Source: an uncultured Blautia sp. (lineage in GTDB: Bacteria > Bacillota > Clostridia > Lachnospirales > Lachnospiraceae). From it: a stretch of DNA of 64,000 bases. A program made the translations under genes and the position numbers. The DNA lies in the NCBI RefSeq assembly GCF_934424005.1, contig NZ_CAKRXI010000011.1, positions 11,857 to 75,856 on the forward strand, written 5' to 3'. Positions 15,917-24,056 of the stretch are shown one piece after another; position 1 is the stretch's first letter, and each line of letters starts with the position of its first letter. Below the pieces are notes generated by a model. The model was not told the origin of the DNA. It ran no database searches and saw nothing but the letters and a program-made list of their open reading frames with translations.

Positions 15917-15933
15917 GGATGAGGTGAGCTGTT

Positions 15934-16536
15934 ATGGCAGAGAAGAAATATATTGTTACGATCACAAGACAGTTTGGAAGCCTGGGACGTCCAATCGCCC
16001 GGGAGATGTCGGATATACTTGGAATCGACTATTATGACAGGGATATCGTGGAGGCTACATCAAAGAAAATGAACCTTCCGGTGTCGAAGATCAGTGAACA
16101 CGAGGAAACATACAGCACAAATCTTTTTTCCATGTTGCTTCCGCTGGGGTCTGATTCAATCGCAAAACAGGATGAAATCTATAATGTGCAGAAGCAGGTA
16201 ATCCGGGAGATGGCAGAAAAAGAATCCTGTATCATTGTAGGAAGATGTGCAGATTATATTTTCCGTGACCACAGAAATGTTTTGAATATATATATCTATG
16301 CACCGGTGGATGCGCGTTATAAAAACTGCGTGGAAGTGCTCAAGATGAAACCGGAGGAAGCTACCAAAATGATCTACAAGGTTGATAAGGCGAGAACTGC
16401 ATATCATAAACGCTATGCCAAATATGCACCGGGCGACCCTGACAGTAAGCAGATCATGATCGATTCCAGTATGCTGGGAGTCAGAGGAACGGCAGAAGTG
16501 CTGGCAGAGATCGTACAGCGGAGATTTGGACTATAG
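15934..16536 (+). CDS. Cytidylate-kinase-like family protein
   Basis: 200 residues. Belongs to the cytidylate kinase-like family (PF13189). The N-terminal TITRQFGSLGRPIAREM takes the place of a P-loop: it lacks the classical GKS/GKT, as is common in this family. A second conserved motif is CIIVGRCADYIFRDH. It is 17 bases after the ABC ATPase, so probably co-transcribed. The same domain occurs as the C-terminal half of the membrane fusion at 24753-26057. Substrate unknown; not a housekeeping CMP kinase by sequence. Confidence 0.8.
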   Translation: MAEKKYIVTITRQFGSLGRPIAREMSDILGIDYYDRDIVEATSKKMNLPVSKISEHEETYSTNLFSMLLPLGSDSIAKQDEIYNVQKQVIREMAEKESCIIVGRCADYIFRDHRNVLNIYIYAPVDARYKNCVEVLKMKPEEATKMIYKVDKARTAYHKRYAKYAPGDPDSKQIMIDSSMLGVRGTAEVLAEIVQRRFGL

Positions 16537-16579
16537 ATATTAACTGAAATGAGAATAAAATGAATAAGTGTAAGACAAG

Positions 16580-16618
16580 AAATAGTTATAATTCCGGAGT
16601 GGGGTTATAACTATTTTT
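16580..16618. repeat. Palindrome AAATAGTTATAA / TTATAACTATTT
   Basis: A 12-base perfect stem with a 13-base loop and a following T-run (16614-16618), so it may end the ABC/kinase transcript. The arms closely resemble the palindrome overlapping the marR promoter at 24222-24262, so it could instead be an operator. Confidence 0.5.
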
Positions 16619-16747
16619 ATGTTAATATTTATTTACACGTGCGTCCTTTTTGGCGTTTTTGGCGTCTAATAAGTAGAAGCACATAAACAGAGGCTTTTAC
16701 ACAACATTTCCTGATGACCGGTCATAGACAGGAGAATGGAGAAATCA

Positions 16748-17269
16748 ATGAATAATGAATTTTTGATACGAAGGGCGAAGAAAGACGACAAAGATGCTTT
16801 CTGCAGGCTGATGGATGAACATTTGCAGTGCATGTACAAGATGGCATCCGCATATCTCAAAAATGATGAAGATGTTGCCGATGCGATACAGGATACCATT
16901 CTTTCCTGCTACGAAAACCTGAAAAGTCTGAAGCAGAACAGATATTTCAAAACATGGATGCTGCGGATTCTGATCAATAAATGCAAGGACATTCTGAAGC
17001 AGAAGAAACAGGTTACATACACGGATCAGATGCCGGAGACTCCTTTTTACGAGGAAGAATATGCTGCAAAAGAGTGGGCACAGATGCTGGAACCACTGGA
17101 CAATAAATATCGCCTGGTGATCCTTCTATACTATATGGAAGGATTCAATATCCGGGAGATCGGTGACATCCTGGATATGAAAGAAAGTACTGTGAAGTCA
17201 CGTCTTCAGCGTGGCAGAAAACAGATTGCAGAACTGTATGAATATAAAGTCAGGGAGGGACGTGCCTAA
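16748..17269 (+). CDS. ECF-type RNA polymerase sigma factor
   Basis: 173 residues. Sigma-70 region 2 (~15-80, with ASAYLKNDEDVADAIQDTIL and FKTWMLRILINKCKD) and region 4 (~115-165, YRLVILLYYMEGFNIREIGD and MKESTVKSRLQRGR). ATG at 16748 follows GGAG at good spacing; an ATG 12 bases earlier is too close to its ribosome site. The stop overlaps the next gene (TAATG), which encodes a membrane protein of the anti-sigma type. Target promoters unknown. Confidence 0.93.
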   Translation: MNNEFLIRRAKKDDKDAFCRLMDEHLQCMYKMASAYLKNDEDVADAIQDTILSCYENLKSLKQNRYFKTWMLRILINKCKDILKQKKQVTYTDQMPETPFYEEEYAAKEWAQMLEPLDNKYRLVILLYYMEGFNIREIGDILDMKESTVKSRLQRGRKQIAELYEYKVREGRA

Positions 17270-18711
17270 TGATGAGTCTTAATGATAATGAAAAGGATTT
17301 TCAGAAAAAACTTCAGGAAGAAACAGAAATACCAGTGATCGTGCATGAGCGTGTGAATCAGGCATATCGTCTGATCGAAAATAATACTGCGGTACAGAAA
17401 AAAGCACCAAAAGATCCTTATCACTGGATGAAGATCGGCGGAAGAATTGCAGGGGGGATGGCAGCAGTGCTTGCAGTTGGATTTGTACTTTGTGCGGTGA
17501 ATCCTGTCATGGCCAAAAATCTTCCGGTGGTTGGAGGACTTTTTGAAATGCTGCAGGATAACGTGAGCTTCTTTGGTGATTTCGCGGACCATGCAACGAC
17601 TCTGGAAGCTGTTGATACAACTGAGACAGAAGGAACCGCGGCAGACACTGGGTCAGACACAGAAGGAAATCCATCGGAAGATACTGAGGCGGGACAGGAT
17701 ACGAAAAAAGATGACACCGCATATACCAAGACAGCAGATGGTCTGACGATTACATGCTCGGAAGTATACGCGAACAGTCAGGCGGTCTATATAACCATGC
17801 AGCTTAAGAGTGATAATCCATTTCCGAAGACAGAAACTCTGGCAGAAAGTGGAACACCAGTCATTGATCTGGATATGACTGGAAGTGTGGATTTTAACCA
17901 GGAGGCAGATCCGATCATTGACGGTCAGGTGGAAGGACAGTTTCTGGATGACAACACCTATGCCTGTATTTTCCGATATGATCTTGCTCAGGCGGCAAAA
18001 GATTACACGGAATATAATGAGAAATACAATGAAATGACACAGCAGGTACTGGATGAGATGGGAATTACAATGGATGATATGGACGATGAGACAGATGAAG
18101 GGTATGCGCTGCTGGAAGAATTTATCAATAAAGTATCTGAGCGTGGTGGAGCATATCAGAAATATATTAAAGAAATTGAGATTCCGGATACATTTAACCT
18201 GCATCTGGATATCACAAAGGTAAGGGGGCTGGAAGCAGACTATGAGTGGTCAGAAGCTGATGATATACAGGATGCCGGTTACTACAAATATGAAGGTGAC
18301 TGGAACTTTGATATTCCGGTTACAGTAGACGATTCTCAGACCGAGGTTCTGGAACTGAACGATACAAATGATGCAGGTATTGGCCTCAGATCCGTAATCC
18401 GTACACCGTATGAGCTGACGGTAAATGAGCTTTATGAGGATGGCTCTGACAGTGACTGCTTTATGGTTGCTCTTGATGCCAACGGAAACAAACTTCCATA
18501 CAATGATTCGACTGGAAACTGCAATAATTTTACAATCCAGGACAGAGATATTTCCACTGTTGACATCTATATTCTGGATTATACTCAATACATGGATGAA
18601 CTGAAGGGACCGGACAATTACAACAATAACGAAAACAAACCGGAAGGTCAGAAGTGGAGCAATCTTCTCGACCAGTATGCAAAATATCATAAGACCCTGC
18701 ATTTTGACTGA
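17269..18711 (+). CDS. DUF4179-type membrane protein, probable anti-sigma factor
   Basis: 480 residues. A short cytosolic N-terminus (~1-58), one membrane helix (~59-78, GGRIAGGMAAVLAVGFVLCA), a Thr/Glu/Asp-rich linker (~115-150) and a large extracellular domain. This layout is that of DUF4179 proteins encoded next to ECF sigma factors. Translation is coupled to the sigma gene. The extracellular domain has no recognised catalytic motif. Likely role: hold the sigma factor at the membrane until an envelope signal is sensed (inferred). Confidence 0.8.
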   Translation: MMSLNDNEKDFQKKLQEETEIPVIVHERVNQAYRLIENNTAVQKKAPKDPYHWMKIGGRIAGGMAAVLAVGFVLCAVNPVMAKNLPVVGGLFEMLQDNVSFFGDFADHATTLEAVDTTETEGTAADTGSDTEGNPSEDTEAGQDTKKDDTAYTKTADGLTITCSEVYANSQAVYITMQLKSDNPFPKTETLAESGTPVIDLDMTGSVDFNQEADPIIDGQVEGQFLDDNTYACIFRYDLAQAAKDYTEYNEKYNEMTQQVLDEMGITMDDMDDETDEGYALLEEFINKVSERGGAYQKYIKEIEIPDTFNLHLDITKVRGLEADYEWSEADDIQDAGYYKYEGDWNFDIPVTVDDSQTEVLELNDTNDAGIGLRSVIRTPYELTVNELYEDGSDSDCFMVALDANGNKLPYNDSTGNCNNFTIQDRDISTVDIYILDYTQYMDELKGPDNYNNNENKPEGQKWSNLLDQYAKYHKTLHFD

Positions 18712-18788
18712 AATAAAAAGATAGTATCTGGCAGTAAAACACTGCAATACCTTTGGTAAGACAGAAGGTTTGTTTGGTCAACCATTAT

Positions 18789-18804
18789 TTCTACAAATGT
18801 AGAA
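18789..18804. promoter_or_regulatory. BlaI/MecI-type operator 1
   Basis: TTCTACAAATGTAGAA, a dyad with the TACA-N2-TGTA core of BlaI/MecI operators, upstream of the -35 box. Confidence 0.75.
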
Positions 18805-18823
18805 TTAGTGGTTGACTTTTTAT

Positions 18824-18839
18824 TTCTACAGATGTAGAA
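18824..18839. promoter_or_regulatory. BlaI/MecI-type operator 2
   Basis: TTCTACAGATGTAGAA, overlapping the -10 box; binding here would block polymerase. Confidence 0.8.
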
Positions 18840-18849
18840 TACAAATAAC

Positions 18850-18865
18850 TTCTACAGATGTAGAA
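18850..18865. promoter_or_regulatory. BlaI/MecI-type operator 3
   Basis: TTCTACAGATGTAGAA, identical to operator 2, just downstream of the predicted start of transcription. Confidence 0.8.
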
Positions 18866-18889
18866 AATAAAAATCAGGGAGAATCCATT

Positions 18890-19795
18890 ATGAAAACAAA
18901 AACAACAAAAATTATGACACTTATGACTGCAGCAACACTTGGGATTTTTTCGGCCGGAACTGTTATGGCAGCCGGAAATAATGATTTTTATACACAGCCG
19001 CCGGCTGGTTCTGCCTGGGAGAAGGCAGATACGGAAGGTACTTATGTCAGCTATACGAATGGAAGTGATTATGTAAATATTTATAAATATTCACTGGAGG
19101 ATGTCAAAACAGGAATTGCCAAATGTAACGATACATATGAGGCCTGCTACCAGACAATTTATTCAGAGGGAAACAGTCTGTATATGGCAGTAGGATATGC
19201 AAAAGATGCAGATGATATCGGTGACGTCAGAAAATTTGTAGAGTATATTTCTTATCCGGGAAATCCGTCTCTTACGAGAGAGGCTGACGAAAATGCAGCA
19301 GGAAATTCTGACAAATCAGAGACCGGTACTTCTGGCCAGAAGTCTGGGGGAGAGACAAATTCCTCTGATTCTGATACAGAAAAAAACGCTTCTGTCAGTT
19401 CATCAGACAGCAGTGATGATTCAGATATCCGTACTACTTCACCGATGACATTAGTTGACAGTGATGGAAATACAATTGAGATCAATTATATTCTTCACAA
19501 GGATTATTCCTGTGAATATCGTGGAGATGACGGAATGGAATATACGGATAACGGTGATGAAACCTATACAGATGAAAACGGGAATACGTACTCAGCTCTG
19601 AATGACGACACACATCATCTGGGACATACGCTGGAACAGCATGAGCTTCAGGATGCGGATGGCAATACTGTGACGGTTACAGAAACTACAAATGGTGATT
19701 ATTATTTCCGTGACGGCAATGGCACCGGATTTACGGACAACGGAGACGGAACATGGAGCGATGAAAATGGCAGCAGCTATACCGAAATGAATTGA
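18890..19795 (+). CDS. Secreted protein with BlaR1-tail-like C-terminal repeats
   Basis: 301 residues. Signal peptide ~1-27 (ends GTVMA/AGNN). An N-terminal domain (~30-125) of unknown fold follows, then a Ser/Asp/Glu-rich linker (~130-180). The C-terminal ~110-residue domain is built from NGDGTWxDENGxSYTE-like repeats, a central HELQDADGN segment and ETTNGDYYFRDGNG. This C-terminal domain is clearly homologous to the extracellular tail of the BlaR1-like protein at 20455-22203. ATG at 18890 follows CAGGGAG. It is driven by a promoter with three BlaI-type operators, so it is the likely regulated target. Function unknown; calcium-binding-like Asp/Asn-Gly repeats are suggestive only. Confidence 0.85.
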   Translation: MKTKTTKIMTLMTAATLGIFSAGTVMAAGNNDFYTQPPAGSAWEKADTEGTYVSYTNGSDYVNIYKYSLEDVKTGIAKCNDTYEACYQTIYSEGNSLYMAVGYAKDADDIGDVRKFVEYISYPGNPSLTREADENAAGNSDKSETGTSGQKSGGETNSSDSDTEKNASVSSSDSSDDSDIRTTSPMTLVDSDGNTIEINYILHKDYSCEYRGDDGMEYTDNGDETYTDENGNTYSALNDDTHHLGHTLEQHELQDADGNTVTVTETTNGDYYFRDGNGTGFTDNGDGTWSDENGSSYTEMN

Positions 19796-19797
19796 TA

Positions 19798-19940
19798 GGT
19801 AACTGTTCACAGGTAATATTCCGCGAGGTGTTTTGCCATGAATATGGCAAAATCCCGAGACATACGGGGCAAAATCCTATCACCGAAGGTGATCTGGAAT
19901 GGATTTTGACCAAGTTGCTGTGAACGGAGTGAACAGTAAC
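19798..19940. repeat. Palindromic REP-like element
   Basis: Begins GGTAACTGTTCACAGG and ends with CTGTGAACGG then AGTGAACAGTAAC, near-inverted ends enclosing hairpins (TTTTGCCAT/ATGGCAAAA). The right-hand end recurs at 47647-47673. No coding content. Confidence 0.5.
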
Positions 19941-19950
19941 ATTGATAGCG

Positions 19951-19981
19951 AAGAGCTTCTGTAAAATATGCAGAAGCTCTT
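19951..19981 (+). terminator. Hairpin after the secreted-protein gene
   Basis: Perfect 11-base stem AAGAGCTTCTG/CAGAAGCTCTT, 9-base loop, followed by TGCCATTTT; a weak U-tract, so a probable but not certain terminator. Confidence 0.55.
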
Positions 19982-20033
19982 GCCATTTTCGGGACCCGTG
20001 GTAAAATAAAATTATTCCTACATTTGTAGAAAA
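19980..20033 (+). promoter_or_regulatory. Promoter and operator of the blaI-blaR1-like pair
   Basis: TTGCCA, 16-base spacer, TAAAAT (20002-20007), followed at 20016-20033 by TTCCTACATTTGTAGAAA, a BlaI-type dyad (core TACATTTGTA) at the transcription start. Implies autorepression. Confidence 0.65.
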
Positions 20034-20058
20034 TATATCAGAAGGAGGATGGAAAAGA

Positions 20059-20448
20059 GTGAAAAAAACATATCAGAAATTACCTGAATCAGAATTGGAT
20101 ATCATGCTTGTTCTTTGGAATGGAACTCCTCCGATGACCAGGCCGGAAATTGAAAAAGTAATCAATACCAAGAAAAATCTTGCATCGACAACGATCCTGT
20201 CGCTGCTGACCAGGCTGGAGAGTAAAAACTTTGTGGAAGTGACGAAACAGGGAAAATTAAACCTGTATACTCCATTGGTTTCGCAGTCGGATTATCAGGC
20301 ACATGAGAGTCAGAGTGTTCTTGAAAAATTGTATGGAAATTCATTAAAGAAATTTGTCACCTCACTTTATCAGGGGAAAAAGATCAGTTCTGAAGAAATT
20401 CATGAACTCAGCGATTTTCTTAAGGAGCTGGAAGACGGGGAGGAATAG
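20059..20448 (+). CDS. BlaI/MecI/CopY-family repressor
   Basis: 129 residues, usual length. Winged helix in the first ~70 residues (LPESELDIMLVLW, MTRPEIEKVI, ASTTILSLLTRLESKNFV), dimerisation helices after that. GTG start 9 bases after AGGAGGATGG. BlaI proteins bind TACA/TGTA dyads and are inactivated by cleavage when the cognate BlaR1 sensor is triggered. Matching dyads lie before this gene and before the secreted-protein gene. It sits 6 bases upstream of the sensor gene. No beta-lactamase or PBP2a gene is present, so a beta-lactam link is not supported. Confidence 0.92.
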   Translation: MKKTYQKLPESELDIMLVLWNGTPPMTRPEIEKVINTKKNLASTTILSLLTRLESKNFVEVTKQGKLNLYTPLVSQSDYQAHESQSVLEKLYGNSLKKFVTSLYQGKKISSEEIHELSDFLKELEDGEE

Positions 20449-20454
20449 CGAATT

Positions 20455-22203
20455 ATGGAGTTTTTTGTTCTGCATATTCTGAAACTGAATATTATTGCCG
20501 CATCTGTTATTTTACTGGTCAGGTTACTGGCAGTTTTATTTAAAGGGCGAGTGTCAGCGAGGTGGAAGTATTTCATCTGGCTGTTGATTACAGTAAGTCT
20601 TTGTATTCCCGTACGCCTTCCGGCGAATTTGACATTGGTGGATTTTAAGGTACAGAGAAATATTCAACAGAATGAACAAAATCTGAAGACAACGGATTAC
20701 ACAGTAAGACCGGGAGAGAACCAGCAGAAAATGGAAACAATATCTTCTGTGAATAATAGTATGAAAAGTCAGTTTGAAGTTCCGGAACAAAAAGAGTTTG
20801 TCGTGTATACGACTGGAAAATGGATGGAAACTGTTGCTGTGATTTTCGTATCGGTCTGGCTGAGTGTGGCAGTGCTTAAACTGGCAGGAGAATTGCTGGC
20901 ATATTATCTTTCGATGAGAAATCTCAGGAGAATGAGCCTTCCAGTCAATGATCCGGTGAGTATTCAGATGTATAGAGATGTATGCCGGAAAAAGTGTGTG
21001 CACAGAGTGCCGGAGCTCAGACAGAATGCGGGTCTTACCACACCGCTTCTTGCAGGACTTTTCCATACAAAGTTGTATCTTCCGGCAACCGGATATTCCG
21101 CAGAGGAGCGAAAACTGGTTTTTTACCATGAACTTACACATTATTGCCATCGGGATCTCTGGTATAAGATGCTTCTTCGAATCTGTGCATCGATATACTG
21201 GTTTAATCCGTTTCTTCTTATCATGCTGAAAGAAGCAGATAAGGATATCGAAAATCTGTGTGATACGGCAGTGATTAACCGAGTAAACAAAAAAGACCAC
21301 AGGCTTTACAGACAGCTTCTTCTCCGTACGGTGGCGATGAATAATCAGATTCCATATGTGACAGCAAGTCTCAATGACAGCGGAATGGTGTTTAAAGACA
21401 GGATTCTGTACATGGTGAACATGCGGAAGCTTCGCAGAGGGATTCTTCCGGGAATCCTTGTGACGGTGCTTCTTGCAGGCAGTAACCTGGTATTTAATGT
21501 TTCTGCCGGGACAGATCCGATTCCGGTAAGGACGGAGAACTTCGGTCTGGAAAAGAATGCAGATCAAGAGGAAAAGAATGTACCGGATTACGCACCATAT
21601 TCTGAAATGGTAGACATGCAGAAAAACGCAGGTACTCAGAGTGAAACGGGAGTGTCAGAGGATGCAGATACAGAAGCTTCTGTAAATCCGGGAGAAAACA
21701 TAAGTGCGGAAACAAATTCTGATACTGCTGTGGAAAGTAGCGGACAGGAAAGTGAAATGACAGATAATGGAAGTGGTTCTGACAGTGATGGGTCAGGATC
21801 CTATTATGAGAATCTTCCGGCAGGAGTACCATACACCAGTGGATTCAGCGGTTCTTCAGGTGTAGGATCGATTGTGGCATCAGGTGAAGGTGATGAGGAA
21901 TCCAGAGTCCTTTACGACAACGGAGATGGAACTTATTCTGACGATAACGGATTCCAATACAGCTATCAGGGAGATGGAAACTGGGCAGATGCCAATGGAA
22001 ATTCTTATCGTACCTGGAATGACGAAGACTACAATTCGGGAACGAAGCTGGGACAGCATGAACTCCAGAGCAGCAGCGGAAGTGTCGATGTAAAAGAGAC
22101 CACAAACGGAGATTATTATTATCGCGATGCGAATGGAGTAGGCTATACCGATAACGGCGACGGAACCTGGACAGATGAGAATGGAAATAGTTATACAGAG
22201 TAA
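20455..22203 (+). CDS. BlaR1/MecR1-like M56 metallopeptidase sensor with novel tail
   Basis: 582 residues. N-terminal membrane helices (~5-28, 39-54, ~124-150), a cytosolic zinc peptidase domain with HELTH at 225-229 and downstream Glu in DIENLCD (~266), and a last helix at ~329-348. Instead of the penicillin-binding sensor domain of BlaR1 there is an acidic Ser/Asn/Glu linker (~355-450) and a ~100-residue extracellular domain (~480-582) of NGDGTxxDxNG repeats, ending GTWTDENGNSYTE. That domain matches the C-terminus of the secreted protein at 18890. By analogy, signal on the outside activates proteolysis that relieves BlaI repression; the signal is unknown. Confidence 0.88.
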   Translation: MEFFVLHILKLNIIAASVILLVRLLAVLFKGRVSARWKYFIWLLITVSLCIPVRLPANLTLVDFKVQRNIQQNEQNLKTTDYTVRPGENQQKMETISSVNNSMKSQFEVPEQKEFVVYTTGKWMETVAVIFVSVWLSVAVLKLAGELLAYYLSMRNLRRMSLPVNDPVSIQMYRDVCRKKCVHRVPELRQNAGLTTPLLAGLFHTKLYLPATGYSAEERKLVFYHELTHYCHRDLWYKMLLRICASIYWFNPFLLIMLKEADKDIENLCDTAVINRVNKKDHRLYRQLLLRTVAMNNQIPYVTASLNDSGMVFKDRILYMVNMRKLRRGILPGILVTVLLAGSNLVFNVSAGTDPIPVRTENFGLEKNADQEEKNVPDYAPYSEMVDMQKNAGTQSETGVSEDADTEASVNPGENISAETNSDTAVESSGQESEMTDNGSGSDSDGSGSYYENLPAGVPYTSGFSGSSGVGSIVASGEGDEESRVLYDNGDGTYSDDNGFQYSYQGDGNWADANGNSYRTWNDEDYNSGTKLGQHELQSSSGSVDVKETTNGDYYYRDANGVGYTDNGDGTWTDENGNSYTE

Positions 22204-22233
22204 AGTCTGCTATGCACAATAAAAAGATAGTAT

Positions 22234-22262
22234 TTTACTTTTGAGGTGGAAACAGGTATCAT
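22234..22262 (+). promoter_or_regulatory. Candidate promoter for the small-protein pair
   Basis: TTTACT, 17-base spacer, TATCAT, about 39 bases upstream of the small gene at 22301. Confidence 0.45.
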
Positions 22263-22300
22263 ATGGATAACAACGTTTTCGCCCAAGAAGGAGGAATAGC

Positions 22301-22519
22301 ATGAGCAAGGTAGTAGATATTACAGGAGCTTCTTCAAAGGAATCCGGATTGAAAAGAATTATCGATTCTCTGGAAGAAATAAAAGATGCTCTTGTGGATG
22401 TGATTGATGCATATGAAGCAGAAGATGAGAGCAGTGACAAACTGGATCTTCTGACAGAGGCACTGGATGCACTGGAGGATGCGAATGACGCACTGAATGA
22501 TGCATCCGATGAAGCCTGA
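22301..22519 (+). CDS. Small acidic hypothetical protein
   Basis: 72 residues, strongly acidic, almost wholly predicted alpha-helical with heptad-like Leu/Ile spacing (LKRIIDSLEEIKDALVDVI and LLTEALDALEDANDALNDA), suggesting a helical hairpin or coiled coil. Excellent ribosome site AAGGAGGAAT. No signal peptide or membrane helix. Followed after 14 bases by another small gene, probably co-transcribed. I do not recognise the family. Confidence 0.7.
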   Translation: MSKVVDITGASSKESGLKRIIDSLEEIKDALVDVIDAYEAEDESSDKLDLLTEALDALEDANDALNDASDEA

Positions 22520-22533
22520 CACGGAGAGATAAT

Positions 22534-22809
22534 ATGGCATCAGAAAGAGCAGAAGAGCTTTATAAAGCGTTGATTGAAAAAGGATATCCGAAGGAACTCT
22601 GTGCAGAAATAGCTTACAAGTATCTGAATACGGATTATACAGCAACGCGTATGCTGGGTTATCTGTACCGGATGACAGAGCCACCAGCAGTCGAAGTTGT
22701 GGTGGATGAAATGATCGCAATCTTAAGTGACAGGGACCAGCTTATCAAAAAAAGAGAATCAGAACATGCCCAGGCTGTGATCAGTGAGATGTACAGGGAA
22801 GGGCTGTAG
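22534..22809 (+). CDS. Small hypothetical protein
   Basis: 91 residues with ribosome site ACGGAGAG. Mostly helical. The sequence LYKALIEKGYPKELCAEIAY and the MLGYLYRM segment resemble small Lachnospiraceae proteins of unknown function. Charged C-terminal helix (SDRDQLIKKRESEHAQAVIS). Likely an operon with the acidic protein upstream. Function not known. Confidence 0.7.
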   Translation: MASERAEELYKALIEKGYPKELCAEIAYKYLNTDYTATRMLGYLYRMTEPPAVEVVVDEMIAILSDRDQLIKKRESEHAQAVISEMYREGL

Positions 22810-22847
22810 TGAAAATTCAAATTTCAGTTAAATAGGCAAAAATTCAG

Positions 22848-22873
22848 ATTCCCATGGCGAAAGCTGTGGGAAT
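22848..22873 (+). terminator. Hairpin with GAAA tetraloop
   Basis: ATTCCCA plus TGGC pairing with GCTG and TGGGAAT around a GAAA loop, 38 bases after the small gene. The U-tract is poor, so terminator function is uncertain. The rest of 22874-23089 is AT-rich with no gene seen. Confidence 0.4.
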
Positions 22874-23089
22874 TTGTCAATGAAAACTTGTTGTTTTGTA
22901 TAGGGCATTATGCTACAGTAATTATATCTAATATTTCTATAGGTGATTCAACCAAACAAATCCAACTTAATAATATAAATATGGAAAATGAAAAACAGTC
23001 TTGCAGGAGCTGAAAAGATTTTATATAATACAACTATAGAACATAATGCTCTGCACAGCTGGCGCTTTCCATACTGTACAGGAGGGAAA

Positions 23090-24040
23090 ATGTCAGAAAA
23101 AAATGATAATGAAAAGCAGAAAAGCCCTATTACATACCATAATAAAGATGTGATTTCGAAAATTTTCGGAGAAAATCTAAAAGAAAAATCATTGGATGTT
23201 TATGGGATTAATATACCGAAGATAAAAGCTGTGTTGCCGACAAATCTGCCAGTAGTGGAAGCGAATGAAATGCGATTGGACAATATATTTCAGCTGGAAG
23301 ATGATTCTGTTGCACTTATAGATTATGAGAGTAAATATGAATATGCAGATAAAATAAAGTATCTGAATTACGTAGTAAGGACATTAAAAAGAAATGAACT
23401 GATTGGGAAACTGGATAAGCCTATTCGTATGATTGTAATTTATACTGGCGACGTGAAAAAAGGATCAACAGATCCAAAACTGGATACAGGGTGTCTTAAG
23501 TTTACTGTAGAAGAAGTTTTTTTATCTGAACTGGATGCAGTGAAAATTGAGGAAATATTAAAGAAAAAAATCGAGAATGGCGGAATACTCACAGATAAAG
23601 AGCAAATGCAGTTTGTGATTCTTCCATTGATTTATCCAGGAAAAGAGCAAAAACAGGAAACTATCCGTAAATGTTTTGAGTTGGCAAAGAAAGTTCGCTC
23701 ACCTGAAATACAGACGTTTTTATTGTCAGGATTGCTGGTGTTTACGGATAAGGTAATTGCAAAACAAGATTCAGAAAGGATTAAACGGTGGATTAATATG
23801 ACAAAAGTAGGACAGTTATTTGAAGAAGAGAAGCAGGAGGCATTACGGAAACTGGAGGAAGAACAACGGCAAGAGATAAAGCGAATAAAGAAAGCAAAGA
23901 AGGAAGCTGTTAAAGAGGCTGAAAAACAATCATCCAGAACGATTGCTCGACGTATGTTGGAAAAGGGTATGGAGCCTTCAGAGATTTGGAGTTTTATTCC
24001 TAATCTCAGTTATAGAGATATTGAAGAACTAAAGGAGTAG
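23090..24040 (+). CDS. Rpn/PD-(D/E)XK nuclease-family protein
   Basis: 316 residues. Residues ~15-150 are a PD-(D/E)XK fold of the recombination-promoting nuclease (Rpn, 'transposase_31'-like) family. The catalytic pattern is D64 in MRLDNIF and E80-S-K82 in DYESKYEYADK. A helical domain follows, then a Lys/Glu-rich coiled coil (~245-290) and a C-terminal RMLEKGMEPSEIWSFI motif typical of the family. I use ATG 23090, after CAGGAGGG, and not an upstream start. It is Lys-rich and more AT-rich than its neighbours and stands alone, which suggests recent arrival. Biological role in this host unknown. Confidence 0.8.
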   Translation: MSEKNDNEKQKSPITYHNKDVISKIFGENLKEKSLDVYGINIPKIKAVLPTNLPVVEANEMRLDNIFQLEDDSVALIDYESKYEYADKIKYLNYVVRTLKRNELIGKLDKPIRMIVIYTGDVKKGSTDPKLDTGCLKFTVEEVFLSELDAVKIEEILKKKIENGGILTDKEQMQFVILPLIYPGKEQKQETIRKCFELAKKVRSPEIQTFLLSGLLVFTDKVIAKQDSERIKRWINMTKVGQLFEEEKQEALRKLEEEQRQEIKRIKKAKKEAVKEAEKQSSRTIARRMLEKGMEPSEIWSFIPNLSYRDIEELKE

Positions 24041-24056
24041 AAATCAGGAACATGCA

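Larger units (their letters stand above)
18777..18840 (+). promoter_or_regulatory. BlaI-controlled promoter of the secreted repeat protein
   Basis: TTGACT (18812-18817), 17-base spacer, TAGAAT (18835-18840). The -10 box lies within operator 2. Around operator 1 a larger imperfect palindrome (GTCAACCA...TGGTTGAC, about 18777-18816) extends to the -35 box. Confidence 0.75.

Noticed and set aside
18890..22203. Beta-lactam resistance operon
   Set aside because: Only the BlaI and M56 parts are present. The sensor lacks a penicillin-binding domain and there is no beta-lactamase or PBP2a gene.
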